From assembly GCA_034770075.1 (NCBI GenBank), contig JAVJAP010000106.1:992001-1056000 (forward strand): DNA of 64,000 nucleotides, given 5' to 3'. The notes under the pieces were generated by a model that was given only the letters and a program-made list of their open reading frames with translations, did not search any database and was not told the origin of the DNA. How positions within the stretch are numbered: the stretch's first letter is position 1; each line of letters begins with the position of its first letter. Shown piece by piece: positions 12,501 through 25,709 of the stretch. The DNA comes from Aralia elata. Its lineage: Eukaryota > Streptophyta > Magnoliopsida > Apiales > Araliaceae. Made by a program: the position numbers and the translations under genes.

Positions 12501-13156
12501 TTGTGGGCCCCCAATTCGGCAACCCCCTCTCCTTTATGTCCAATTTTTTATTTTCTTTAATTGCTTTAATGGAATAATCAAGTTGCTCAAGAAATTTTCC
12601 AAGTGGGCTAACAATTGGGCTTTGCTTTAAATACATTTGGGCTCACTTTTAATCTAATTTAGGCTACTAGTTGCCAAGGTTATTAATCCATGCTTGGCTA
12701 CTAGTTTAATTAGATGTTGGGCTAATATAGTTAGTCCCCACATTAATTATCCAAGTCCATGTTCAATTAATTGAGTGGGCTTGGTTAATTAATTAATTAG
12801 GCTAGTCCACTAGTGTTTTCTTACTAAATGGACTATTAAAATTAATTATTCATATTTCCCATAATCTTCATTAATTAATACTCATATTAATTAATTAACA
12901 AAAATTTAATTCACTTACTATATTCAATTGAATTGAATATTTACTTAACTCATTATCTTATCAATTGCTTGATATTAAAATTCTTAGGTTAGTCTACTAA
13001 ATTAAATAACTATTAGTGGGACCTCCTTTAACTAACAATTAGTCACATAGATCATTAATCACATATTCATTCCTTATATGTCACAAAATTTTCAACATCA
13101 TTAATATTTAATCAATATATTCATTTACAATGTGACTTAAATTTTTGGCTATTACA
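9528..13156 (-). mobile_element. Family A LTR1 (outer 3' LTR)
   Basis: Starts TGTGACGCACCC and ends ATTACA on the plus strand, about 3.63 kb. Relative to LTR2 and LTR3 it lacks ~90 bases near 9820 holding the GCTTAGCAAGT block. Landmarks: hairpin array 10750-10990, AT-rich palindromic tract 11090-11380, GC palindrome GAACCGG-A-CCGGTTC at 11563-11577, and a leader-like segment near 12180-12310. The frame over 12391-12636 is repeated in all three LTRs without conserved coding features and is not called as a gene. Confidence 0.85.
10750..10990 (-). repeat. Hairpin array in A LTR1
   Basis: Roughly ten units of AATCCAGCAAACTGGATT type, each able to fold as a 6-7-bp stem with a 3-4-base loop, partly decayed (CTAGCAAACTAG, CCAGCAACCTGG, CCAGCATACTGG). 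Confidence 0.8.
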
Positions 13157-13170
13157 TTCTCCCCTCCTTA
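13157..13170 (-). other. Polypurine tract of A body 1
   Basis: TTCTCCCCTCCTTA directly inside the LTR; on the element strand this is a purine run that would prime plus-strand synthesis. Confidence 0.75.
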
Positions 13171-13202
13171 TAAGAATTCCGTCCCCGGAATTTCAAATAA
13201 GG

Positions 13203-14440
13203 TTACTCAAAAAGATTAGGATAATTCTTTCTCATCTTTTCCTTGAGTTCCCACGAAGCTTCTTCAACTGCGTGGTTTCTCTAGTGCACTCTGACAGAAT
13301 ATATAACTTTATTCCTTAACTTATGCTCTTTCTTATCCAAAATTTCTATAGGAATTTCTTCATACGATAGGTCCTTCTCGACTTGAATCGGTTCATACGA
13401 TATAACATACTTGTAATCAGGCTTATACGGACGCAACACTGACACATGAAACACATGTTCCAGTTCAGGAGGTAGAGCCACCTCGTACGACAGTTCACCT
13501 ATCTTCTTCAGTATCTCGAACGGTCCAATAAATCTCGGATTTAATTTGCCTTTTTTGCAAAATCTTATTTTCCCTTTCCAGGGAGATACTTTCAAAAACA
13601 CATAGCTCCCAATTTTGAAGTCTTTCTTCTTGCGATGCAAATCTGCATACTTCATTTGACGATCCTGAGCTGCTACCAGACGAGCTCTTATTACCCTGAT
13701 GATCTCTACGGTCTGTTGCACCAATTCTTGCCCCAACAGTCTGCGTTCACCCACTTCATCCCAGCAAAAGGGCATTCTACATTTCCTTCCATACAGTGCT
13801 TCGTATGGTGGCATTCCAATACTCGCGTGATAACTGTTATTATACGCAAATTCTATGAGTGGAAGATGATCCTCCAAGCTTCCCTAAAAGTCCATCACAC
13901 AAGCTCTGAGCATATCTTCTAATGTTTGAATTGTTCTCTCGATTTGCCCATCGGTCCGTGGATGATAAGCGATACTTAATCTTAATTGTGTCCCCATTCT
14001 TTCTTGAAGACTCCTCCAAAAATTGAAGTGAAGCGCAGATCTCTATCAGATACAATTGATACCGGCACTCTATGTCTTGGAAACTATTTCTTTGATATAT
14101 AACTTGGCTAGTTGATCTAAATTGTATCTAATCTTAATTGGCAAAAAGTGCGCTGACTTTGTAAGACGATCCACTATTACCCATATCACATCGTAACCTT
14201 TCTGTGTTGCTGGAAGCCCTACTACAAAATCCATCGTGATGTGCTCCCATTTCCATTCAGGAATATTTAGCGACTACAATAGTTCACTCGGTCTTTGATG
14301 TTCTGCCTTGACTCTTTGACAAGTTAAACATCTGCTGACACATTCTGCAACCTCTCTTTTCATGTTCGGCCAGCAAAAATATTGACGCAGATCTCGATAC
14401 ATCTTTGTGCTTTCTAGGTGTATCGAGTATCTCGTGCTGT
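13203..14440 (-). pseudogene. A body 1 integrase with broken chromodomain
   Basis: This is the C-terminal part of a Ty3/gypsy polyprotein that inserts cDNA into the genome. The zinc-binding N-terminus (CVSRCLTC, near 14330), the core, and the DHLPLIEFAYNNSYHASIGMPPYEALYGRKCR block (13877 downward) are recognisable. The catalytic Glu context (GQIERTIQTLEDML, near 13920) is intact. The reading frame is broken several times: near 14056 and 14284, by a stop after RACV at about 13886, and by a TAG at 13279-13281 that replaces a Leu codon and removes the rest of the chromodomain (NHAVEEA..E...M..NYPNLFE). The intended stop is at 13203-13205. Non-functional. Confidence 0.85.
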
Positions 14441-16422
14441 GAGCCTCTTATAAAATCTCTTCTCTTAACTCTGGTACTGAAGGTACCCAAACTCAATTTT
14501 CGAATCTCAACAATCCGGTGCTATCGATCTTATACTTCAACTGTTCACCTTCAGCTAATCGTTTCTTAATGTTACCACATTCTTCATCATTCTCTTGTGC
14601 CTCCTTTACCCTGTCCAATAAGGTCGGACTAGCTTTCATTTCTATTACTTTATCCGAATTCCTTGGATTTTTCACCTCCAACTCCATTTTCTCCATCTCT
14701 TTTACTAACTTTTCTTGCTTTGTCAACACAAATAACTTCTCACTATTCTTCCTGCTTAAAGCATCTGCTACTACACTGGCCTTTCCTGGATGATATAGAA
14801 TCTCACAATCATAATCCTTAATCAATTCTAACCACCTCCTCTACCTCATGTTTAACTCCTTTTGTGTAAAGATATACTTCAGACTTTTGTGATCTATGTA
14901 TATCTCACACTTTTCTCCATAGAGATAATGTCTCCAAATCTTAAGTACAAACACTATCGCAGCCAATTCTAGGTCATGGGTAGGGTGTCCCTTTTCATAA
15001 TCCTTTAACTGGCGTGATGCATACGCAATGGCTTTACCATTCTGCATTAACACACAACCCAGTCCCTTATGTGACGCATCACTGTAGACTGTAGAACCTC
15101 CTATACTATCTGGTAAGGATAACACAGGTGCTTCACTTAGTCGCTTCTTGAACTCCTGAAAACTCTGCTCACATTTCTTCGTCCACACATACTTAACTGT
15201 CTTCCTAGTCAAATTTATCAACGGCGTCGCTATCTTTGAGAAATATTGAATAAACCTCCGGTAATATCCTGTCAATCCCAAGAAACTCCTGACCTCTGTC
15301 GGTGTCTTTGGTTGTCCCCAATTCTTCACCGCTTCTACTTTTGCTGGATCAACAGAAATTCCCTTATTGTCAATAACATGTCCCAAAAATCGAACTCTTT
15401 TCAACCAAGATTCACATTTTGAAAATTTTGCATATAATTTCTCTTTTCTCAATGTCTCCAGTATTATCCATAAATGCTCGACATGCTCCTCTTCAGTCTT
15501 CGAATACACCAGAATGTCGTCAATGAACACAACCACAAATTTATCCAGGTACTGTTTAAATACTCTGTTCATCAAGTCCATAAAAGTAGCTGGCACATTC
15601 GTTAGTCCAAACGACATCACTAGAAATTCATAATGGCCGTAACGAGTTCTAAATGTTGTCTTGGGTACATCCTCCGTTCTCACCTTCAACTGATGATAAC
15701 CAGTCCTCAAATCAATCGTCGAAAAATACTTCACTCCTTTAAGTTGTTTAAACAGATCGTCTATTCTCGGTAACGGATACTTGTTCTTGATTGTCACCTT
15801 ATTCAATTCTCTATAATCTATACACAACCTCATCGATCCGTCCTTCTTTTTTACAAACAACGGTGGTGCCCCCCACGGAGATACACTAGGTTGAATGTAC
15901 TTCTTGTCCAACAAATCCTGCAGTTGAACCATTAACTCTTTCATTTCTACCGGAGCCATCCTATACGGTGTTTTCGATATTGGCGTTGTCCCTAGTACTA
16001 AGTTAATTACAAACTCTATCTCTCGGTCTGGTGGAAGTCCTGACAATTTCTCAGGAAAAACATCCACGAACTCATTCACTATACGTATCTGCCCCATGTC
16101 AGAATTTACCATCTGTGTATCCACTACATGAGCCAAATAACCCTCACATCCTTTCTTCAATATCTTCTTGGCCTGTATCATCGTTAGACAACTCGTTTGT
16201 CTTAGCGACTTGCTACCATAAAATACAACCTCAGACTTATTGGGTGTCTTAAGGCGTACGCTCTTTTTCTGACAGTCAATAACTGCCTCATGGTTAAACA
16301 ACCAATTCATTCCTAGGATTACATCAAATTCTCCTAGGCATATCGGAAATAAATTCACGCTTAACGTATGTCCCCTTATTTCCACACAACAGTTCCTATG
16401 CATAAATTCTACAGAGATCACC
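14441..16422 (-). pseudogene. A body 1 protease end, reverse transcriptase and RNase H
   Basis: A 1.6-kb frame (16422-14841) carries the end of the protease region (GEFDVILGMNWL), then RT with GSMRLCIDYRELNKVTIKNKYPL-type fingers, the SFGLTNVPATF motif, the catalytic FIDDILVYS box, and RNase H (TVYSDASHKGLGCVL, then HPTHDLELAAIVF). The sequence style is that of Tekay/Del chromoviruses. The first residues of the open frame belong to the inserted B' LTR, not to pol. A TAG at 14838-14840 after TQKELNMR interrupts RNase H, which continues in the same frame (YHPGKASVVADALSR, 14825-14493), and the frame shifts again near 14490. Non-functional, but the RT core is uninterrupted. Confidence 0.9.
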
Positions 16423-17635
16423 TCTGACGCCCCCAAATTCGGGTCTCAAATACCCGGATCTGGTCATCACGATCCAATACAAACATCCACCTCCAAACAA
16501 TATACAATGACTAAATGCGGAATATAATAAACATGTGTTGTTCATTCAAAAGGTGTTACTAGTCCCAAGATTCGATAACCTTAATACATAAAGCAAAACA
16601 TATCCTAAATATTAATTAGGGTTCAAATTACATTGATAATAAATTAAACTAAGCATAAAACAAAGTCAGCTACTTGAAGTCTATTACTTCATCTTTTCTT
16701 TACCCTTGCTCTCGGGTTTAACTGCAATGAAAGTCATGATATAGCAAGGAGGAGCAACTAGTTTGCTCAGCAAGTTTAAATATAACAATAAAGGATATAT
16801 TACGATGAACGAAATGTAAAAAGAATTCAACAATATGAATATTGGAAGCAAAAATAATAACTGCTTTTAGAAAAAATGATAGTCAAGTAGACTTTGAACA
16901 ATAAACTTTCAATGGAATCAATAGCTGATTGACCCTTTGGTTACTGGCTACAGAATATGTACTTGATGGGATCAGCCTCGCGTACACTATGTATATGCAT
17001 AACATTCAACTCTGCTGTTTGTATCTTCTATTAGATACGTGGGGTACTCCCCTCTAATAAAAGGGGTGTTCACTTCAGTCTAAGAATCCATACCATCAAT
17101 TGATCTGGATAGCTTTTATAAAAATTTCATGCAATTGTCTGGCTGAACGAAGGTTCAGACTCAATCTTAAATAGTTCATGAATTATAGAACTTTGAATAA
17201 TGTACAAGTCCAAGACTGTACGAACCCAAGTGCACCAAGTGCGAGTATCAATAAATATCATAGATGTGGAATAATTGTAAAGTAATTAAACCACTTAAAG
17301 CATGCTTGGAAATAAGATTCAATCTTAAATAAATAACTTGCAATACAATAATATCCTGCTTGAATATAATTTAAGTAGGGTTAAGGAACTTTCTCAATAA
17401 AATATGAGTAAAGATAGGAAACTTGCTCAATAAAATATGAGTAAGGATAGGAAACTTGCCTCGTTTGTAGGCTACTGTTACGCAATGAAACTCTATCCGT
17501 TAGGCAGTTTAATTATCTTCCTTTGAGAGGCCTATAGTTAATCTTTCAATTAGCCATAGCATAACATTACATTATGTAATCACATAGATATTATATATTG
17601 CATTTAGTTCTTAGCAATATTATAATGCCTCGATA

Positions 17636-18104
17636 GTATTGCTATTAAATAACAACTATCTTTAATTCACTTAATATTATTAATCTTGATAATATTTAAT
17701 TCACCTCTTAGTATTATTAGTCCACTAATAACACTTTTATTCGTTTACTAATATTATTAACATCTTAATAATATTTTAATACTTTACTATTCTTTAGTAT
17801 TATTAATCAATTAATAATATTTATTCATTTACTAATATTATTAATCATCTAATAATATTTTATCCATTTACTAATGTTATTACATTTTTAATAACATTTT
17901 ATTTAATTGCGAATATTATTATTTACTTAATAATATTTTATCAGCCAATAATACTTTAATCTAATATTATTAATCTTTTAATAATATTTTAATCTCATAT
18001 TATTAATAATATTTTAATCTAATATTATTAGCCATTTAATAATATTTTAATCGTCTATTAATGCTTAAATCAAATATTATTAACCATTCAATAATATTTT
18101 CATA
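17636..18104 (-). repeat. Hairpin array in the B' LTR (AATATTATT type)
   Basis: About eleven units of the form TACTAATATTATTAA, a short spacer, then TTAATAATATTTTA, each an inverted repeat with a 2-6-base loop, with a period near 35-40 bp. The family C solo LTR sits at its right edge. Confidence 0.85.
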
Positions 18105-18109
18105 AAGTT

Positions 18110-21100
18110 TGTAACACCCCCGAAACTCGGGTCTATCTCGAACCCGGGTCCGGTACGTCACGGTACTACCCATATAACATAGGCTTACTAAAAATATGTA
18201 ATTACAATAATATAACAACATATCCTCATCTAATCCCAGGCACGAAGACCTTAAATAAAACACTTATGACTAAGGTTGAATAAATATCATGATCATTTAC
18301 AAAATCTCGTATGTGAACGCAAGGTTCAGATTCTGACTTTATTAAATCCCTGAATATACGCAAAGTTATCCAACAACTATACATTCGTTATATAAAAAAA
18401 ATGTCCTTTGTACATCATTGTCATCCTTCTAGTTTACTATAACAAGTAACTAACATAATCACATCATAAATACAATAATGGATAACCTTCATTTCTAACT
18501 CAAGGTTTACATAGACAAATTCCAGTACATCATATACCGTCATCATAGCTAAATAATTACAATAGAAGAACATTTAGCAACCTTCTTGTATCCATGCGCC
18601 TCTAATCCTTATCATCACGATGTTAAGTTAATTGCATTGCATCGTAAAATCTGCAAAAGTTTTATTTTGCAAGAATGAGCACGACGGCTCAGCAAGAACT
18701 GACAGTTTTCACATTTCATGCTTCACGTAACACATAAGTTTGCATTTTATCCATGCATCATGATTCTCACACTATGCATCTTACTCATGCATCATAAATC
18801 TTATGCAATTCATCCATATATATGCATCATGTACCTTATAGCATACTTCATGCATCTCACATTGTATATTTACAATAATTCAAGTTCCACATAGAACAAT
18901 ATAGTCACATAATTACACATTATGCACACTTTAATCATGCTCTCATATAATCCACATAATAGTGAAAGATTTAGTAATCAAGTCATGTACATCAATACAT
19001 TTAAACAAGTTAACAAATTACTGAAAGAACTTGCCTTAAGCGTTCCTTGCCAAATTATGGTGGCTCGTCCTTCAATATCCTACACAATTTATTTAACAAT
19101 AAAATACCAATTAGCCACTAAAAAGGCTTCATATAATGGTTTATATTATAATAATTCTTATCTCATATTGTTCGCGCATTATAAATTAATAAACGCGATT
19201 AACTCTAAAACGTTACTCGGCGTTGCGTCGTTTGAAAACCTTACGACCCTTATCATCATCAATACTTATTGGTTACATTAACCCATTCTATATCTTATAA
19301 TGTCCGTTTCATTTGAATCGAAACATTATTTAAGTTCATTAACACTTTACACGATGTTTCGACGTTTATACGCCGTACGCCCGATTCGCCTCATTTGAAT
19401 ATGCTTAGCATGCTCATACATTGGGTTATAACACTCTATCATGTTCCATTATTATTAGAAACAAAATATTAAACAAGTTTATACACACTTATTACGGCGT
19501 TACGACGTTTGCACGTCCATACGCCACACTTGTCTATTCAAACGCCCAAGTCACACGCGATTGCGTACGCTTAGCACACCCATTCGAATTGTCTAATACC
19601 CAATGGTTAATGTTAAGTATCACTATAAATCATAATAACCATGTTTTAGAACTTAGAACATCATTTTACAGGGTCGGGGGCATTATGTGTGCTTACGCGC
19701 ATGCCCGACACCCTTCGATTGCCCCCAATTACACATCAGTCCTATAAATGGCCAATTTAGGCCATGCTACAGACCTCAAATTGAAAAACTCAAAGAACGA
19801 AAGTTGTAGGTCTACTCGTTGTCTTTCTGAATTATCTTGAATCACCTCAATCCGAATTCGTATGAGAAAGTTATGCCCGTTTTACTAAAGGACGCCAAAA
19901 CTGACTTTTACCACCTGAGGCCTAGCGCCCCGGCGCTGTAACTAAGCTTAAAACCAGCGCCCCGGCGCTGTATGCAGAAGATTATTGTGCTGGTTTGCCC
20001 AGAAAATGCAGATTTCTTCCTTCGTGCAATCCGACCTTTCTTCACTCCAACCTTCATAACTTCCTCTATACACGTTCAAATTGGTCCAAATCGGACTCTA
20101 TGGACTCCTAAGACATAGAGCTACAACATATCAAAAATTTAGAGCTATCCATTAACATTAACATGGCCAAATCTTAGGCCAAAGTATCAACTCATGCTAT
20201 ATTTTCATGTTCTTGGTGTTCTTCGTGTTCTTGGTGTTCTTTACAAAAATCATCACCAAATCTTTGTTTTAACTTCTTTTTACTCCATTCCAACTGGGTT
20301 AAACTCATAACCCATGGAAGTACAACATTATAACAACAAATAAATTAACCAAACATCAAATCAAAGCTACATGTCCTCTAAATCGTCCAAAAGTCCAAGT
20401 TCTTCATGTTCTTCATCCTTTAAGCATGGGTTCAGATTTTTCTTCGTTTTTGTTCCACTTTAATGTTATTAATAGCTTACAAGGTCTCTTGGCAACACTG
20501 TTAAGCAACCCCAACCAACAACAACAACAAAAATCGCAAGAAAACTCAAAACCCATCACAAAAGCTTGAAAAGCTTACAAAACTCAAAAATGGGGAGAGA
20601 GAAGGTTTGAAGAGGATGACTACCTCTTGAATGGTTCTCCTTGATGCTACTGGACTCTACAAGAGCTTGAAGCTCTCCTTCTTTCCTCTCCTTGGCCTCC
20701 CGAGCTCCTCCTTCTTCTCCTCTTCTTTCTCCCGCATGCTTCTTCTTCTCTTCTTGTTCTTCTTCTTCTTCTTCATTTCCTGCAACTCTCTCTCTCTCTC
20801 TCTAAAAATCTGCAGAACTTGGAGGGAATAGGTGGAATCGGAGAGTGGGGGAGTAATTTTGGGAGAATGAAGGGAGTGGGTTGGGTGCTCCATGAAGCTT
20901 GCCGGCTAGCCTCTCCCTCCTTGCATTTGATTGGTCCAAAATGAGGGATTGGTTCCCTCTTTGAGTGACAAGCCAAAATAAATACCCAAATACACTAGAA
21001 TTATATCCGAAAACTCCCACTTTTGTACCAAAACTGGTAAATAACTCTACCCAAAATTAAAATGGGCATTACCCCATAAATATTGGGATGCATAAAAATA

Positions 21101-22341
21101 ATTATTATGGGATTTATCCATTTATTCGGAACACCCATATAATACCTTTCGGATACGGATAAAATCACGTATCAGCCCAAATAAAATTTCTGACACTTGG
21201 AAAAATTATTCCTACGCATACACGTATTTATGAAATTATTCAACATCAAAAAAGACACAAAAATTTTATGGCGTGAATAGTACCTCGGGAAACGTGCCCC
21301 GTGAATAGTGATTTTACGATCTTTCGCAAAATCAATTATTCACTCCTACGATTGAATAACGCATAAAACTTCATACGTTGACATCATCCAGGTTATAAAA
21401 TAACCTTTAAACATGTCACATAAAAATAATATTTAAGCCATTTAATAATATTAATAAACTCAAATTACAAGGGTATTCACGATTCGCGATTGCTGCTCTT
21501 CCCGATATACATCAACGTACATATATCCCACCCATAATTTGGGTTAGTGCCTTTACCTCAAATAACTCGTTCAATAATATTATCCTCCAACTATTTATTT
21601 TATCCAATAAATAGTATTCTAGCGATATTTCTTTCCTCGAAACCACCAAATTAGCTTATACGAACACTTTCATACTTACTAATCATCGTCTAACACATAG
21701 TCTAGGTTTATAATATAACCTTTAAAAGCTTAACACATAATATTATTAATAAAAATCTATTTTATTCAATAATACACATAAGCTCGAATCACCAAGCTAC
21801 CCACGGTTCGCGATCGTTACAATTATAAACTAGTAACTAATTCATTCTGAATCTATGTATATATTTCACATTTATATATATACATATTAAGCTCACCAAA
21901 TAAATCACATAAATATATATAACACATATATATTCGAACTCGACACGTCTCATAATAAGAATTATTCTATATTAAATTCTTATTATAATTAATCTCAAAA
22001 ATTCCGGGTTGTCACATCCTTCCCTCTTTATAAGGATTCCGTCCTCGGAATCTCAAATATCAAACCTCTGTTACTCGGTTTGCGTAAACCTTCTCCTAAA
22101 TTTTGTCGTTGAATTATTTCAACGCATTACTATATCATAGGTTTTACATCACCTATTTAATCCACTTCCTTAACGAATTCTTGTAGGTTTTATTCTATAA
22201 CCTTTATCAACTCAATTAAACTTTGAGTATTATCCTTTCTTTAACCCTTCAATTTCCTTTTCTAAGGATCATTGTCTGTCACAATCATCATAATAATTTA
22301 ATATCATGATTTACTAACTCATAAACATTCGGGATATTACA
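18110..22341 (-). mobile_element. Family C solo LTR nested in B'
   Basis: TGTAACACCCCCGAAACTC at the left and GGGATATTACA at the right are flanked by AAGTT (18105-18109 and 22342-22346). It is about 4.23 kb and co-linear with both LTRs of the full C element at 45109-56076 but more diverged. It contains two perfect GC palindromes (19924-19937 and 19956-19969), an ATGCAT-rich tract (18720-18870), a CT-rich leader (20680-20810) and a GTGAATAGT inverted-repeat region (21273-21360). No gene; open frames such as 20631-20831 are low-complexity. Confidence 0.9.
19924..19970. repeat. Paired AGCGCC-CC-GGCGCT palindromes
   Basis: Two identical palindromes (6-bp arms, CC loop) 18 bp apart, flanked on both sides by the module containing CATAACTT/AAGTTATG and CTACAAC/GTTGTAG, in opposite orientations. 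Confidence 0.8.
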
Positions 22342-22847
22342 AAGTTTTAATCTTAATATATTTTTATTTACTTAAAAATATCAAATTCTTATATCACAAA
22401 TATCATAGTAATATTTTAATAAGTTATTAGGCGAATAAACAATTTATTTTAATTGTTTTACCCCTTATTAAACAACTTATTTAATACCCATAAAATGTCG
22501 TAAATATTATTTATCATAATAGATTATCAAAATACGTCACATAGGTCAGATTACACTATAATAGGAGTACCTAAGCTTTAACATCCTATTTTTCTCATTT
22601 ATGACATCATTTAACCATTTATTTTCTTTTAACCATAATTATAACATTATTATGAAAAATAGCAAACAAGTTATGAAAATTATTATCTTCTGGATCTGGA
22701 CAGCATATGACCCAAAAACGATTCACAAATTTTCCTAGAATTTTAGAAAGTGATTTACTATATTTAAAGTACTCAAAACCTCCGAATCTTGTTATATTTT
22801 TCATGAATCAAGTTTTGCTCAGACAATTCTGAAACTTTTAGAGTACT

Positions 22848-25210
22848 ATAATATATATAAACATACTGTAACAATTTTAGATTTTTCCTTGGTATACACA
22901 GTGAGGAATCCAGGTAAGAATATTTAGGACTCCTTCACAGTAAAAGCCATTACACACAAACCACACATCAAAACGTGTTTGTTTTTTTCCTACCTATAGA
23001 TAACTTCTAAGGTACCTCTGTGATTTTTCCCAGATTTTTAAAAGATCCATAACTTGCCGAAATAACCTTTGGAAAAATAGGGATTTAGGGTTTTAAAGTT
23101 TTAAGTTCTATAGCTGGACTGTTTTGGGAAAACAATCCCCAAGGCTTCAAAATTGTTGGATTTGTGTTCTACCACTTTGGTTTACTAGCTACCTCATGTA
23201 TCTAGCACCCCTCTTCGACGGATCACAAATCCAAATTGTACAACTTGAGTTACATAAAATTTAGTGGAAGGAAAACTAGGGTTTCACCCCTAGGAGAACA
23301 TATGCTCACTTTCTTCCTCTAAATCATTGATCTAATACTCAAGATACTTAGTTCCATACATGATATGTAAAACTAGGGTATCTTGGTTATTAGTTCATAA
23401 CCCATCAAATATTGTTATAATAACAAATAGAAGAAGGAAATAAAGATTTAGGTTATACCTTGTTCTACTAGCAACCTTCCTTGATCTACCAAAGTAAGAT
23501 ATGAACTTATGGTGTACTAATCAAGCTAGCACCCCTCTACTTCCCCTCAAGAACCGAATTCCTCTCTCTCTTTCCTCTCTTTGTATTTTTCTAGCTTGGG
23601 AGAAAAATAAAAGAAGAAAAATAGGAGAAAAAATGAAGAGAAAATGAAATGTGGTGATTCAAGAATGTATCTTGGAATATAGTTAGATATAAATAAGAGT
23701 ATAACTAATATCTCCCATATATTTGTTGTCCCTTGGATAAAAGGTTTTGCCTTATCTCTTCATGTCATTAAAAGTGCTAAGTAGATTTCCTACCACTGGG
23801 AGATGGACACACTTGTACTTAATGTAAGGGTTACTAATTAAGGAACTTGATTTGCATAATATTATTGCCTTAAAAGGCCTTATAGGTCCGGTCCCCCATG
23901 CCCTATTATCCCCTTTATTTTGCATTTATTTTAATGCACAAATTTGATAAATCAAAAGTCTAAAATATCCTTAATCAAGTGGGCTGAGTATTGGTTTGCA
24001 TTTTATTTCTTTTAGGGTACACTTTCATAATATATATAAACATACTGTAACAATTTTAGATTTTTCCTAGGTATACACAGTGAGGAATCCAGGTAAAAAT
24101 ATTTAGGACTCCTTCACGGTAAAAGCCATTACACACAAACCACACATCAAAACGTTTTTGTTCTTTTTCCTACGTGTAGATAACTTCTAAAGTACCTCTG
24201 TAATTTTTTCCAGATTTTTAAAAAATCCATAACTGGCCGAAACAACCTTTGGAAAAACAGGGACAACAAGTTTTTAGGGTTTTAAAGTTTTGAGTTCTAT
24301 AGCTGGACTGTTTTGGGAAAACAGTCCCCAAGGCTTCAAAAATTGTTGGATTTGTGTTCTACCACTTGGGTTTACTAGCTACCTCATGTATCTAGCACCC
24401 CTCTTCGATGGATCACAAATCCAAATTGTACAACTCGAGTTACATAAAATTTAGTGGAAGGAAAACTAGGGTTTCACCCCTATGAGAACATATGCTCACT
24501 TTCTTCCTCTAAATCATTGATCCAATACTCAAGATACTTAGTTCCATACATGATGATATGTAGAACTAGGGTATCTTGGGTATTAGTTCATAACCCATCA
24601 AATATTGCTATAATACCAAATAGAAGAAGGAAATAAAGATTTAGGTTATACCTTGTTCTAGTAGCAACCTTCATTGATCTACCAAAGTAAGATATGAACT
24701 TATGGTGTACTAATCAAGCTAGTACCCCTCTACTTCCCCTCAAGAACCGAATTCCTCTCTCTCTTTCCTCTCTTTGTATTTTTCTAGCTTGGGAGAAAAA
24801 TAAAAGAAGAAAAATAGGAGAAAAAATGAAGAGAAAATGAAATGTGGTGATTCAAGAATATATCTTGCAATATAGTTAGATACAAATAAGAGTATAACTA
24901 ATATCCCCCATATCTTTGTTGTCCCTTGGATAAAAGGTTTTGCCTTATCTCTTCATGTCATTAAAAGTGCTAAGTAGATTTCCTACCAATGGGAGATGGA
25001 CACACTTGTACTTGATGTAAGGGTTACTAATTAAGGAACTTGATTTGCATAATATTAATTGCCTTAAAAGGCTTAATAGGGTCGGTCCCCCATGCCCTAT
25101 TATTCCCTTCATTTTGCATTTATTTTAATGCACAAATTTGATAAATCAAAAGTCTAAAATACCCTTAATCAAGTGGGCTGAGTATTGGTTTGCATTTTAT
25201 TTCTTTTAGG
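22848..25210 (-). repeat. 1.18-kb tandem duplication inside the B' LTR
   Basis: Copy 1 (22848-24016) and copy 2 (24027-25210) align end to end from ATAATATATATAAACATACTG to GCATTTTATTTCTTTTAGG, with scattered substitutions and small indels. A 10-bp filler, GTACACTTTC, joins them. The unit covers the leader and U3-like part of the LTR (CT-rich run and AAAATAGGAGAAAAAATG). Confidence 0.9.
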
Positions 25211-25709
25211 CTTCTCATTTAATTGTTTTGGGCTATGTAATAAACATAATTTAATAATTTTAATATTTATTACCCTAATTGTTTATTTAGGGTTTCTTTC
25301 CCTAATTTTATGGAATTTAATTACTTACACATATCTCTTTAACTTGTAACCTAATTAGGTTTACTATAATTAGGTTTAAAATTATTAATCACTTGCAATA
25401 ATAAAATTACACACTTAAGTTAGTATAAATATTAGATATTAACTATTCATTATTACCATAACCCTTAGGTTATTTAATTATCTCACCTAATGTATAATTA
25501 GGTTATGAAGCTTTTCTTTTTAATGAAATCTATAAATATATATATCCATAACTATAGTATATATATTTATTTAACCATACACCATTTCACATATGTTATC
25601 ACATATTAAATCACTATATAGCACAAAGTTTTAAATATCAATAATGCATATATATATATATATATATATATGTTTAAAGTGACTTGAAATTACAGGTTAT
25701 TACATCACC

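Larger units (their letters stand above)
16423..25704 (-). mobile_element. Family B' solo LTR inserted in A body 1
   Basis: A single LTR, TCTGACGCCCCC...GGTTATTACA (the usual TG start mutated), lies between two copies of TCACC (16418-16422, 25705-25709) and splits A pol from A gag. Body 2 preserves the empty-site arrangement near 43387. Excluding the nested C insertion the LTR is about 5.0 kb. It shares the block order of the A LTR (U5 end, TTACGCAAT block, hairpin array, leader) but differs in sequence. No internal domain remains, so it is a product of LTR-LTR recombination. Confidence 0.85.

Noticed and set aside
12391..12636. Repeated ~81-codon frame seen in all three A LTRs (also 31241-31438 and 59569-59865)
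   Set aside because: It recurs only because the LTR recurs. The copies differ by frameshifts and stops and show no domain.
20631..20893. Overlapping frames rich in Ser/Phe or Arg/Lys/Glu
   Set aside because: Low-complexity CT/GA leader of the C LTR translated in different frames.
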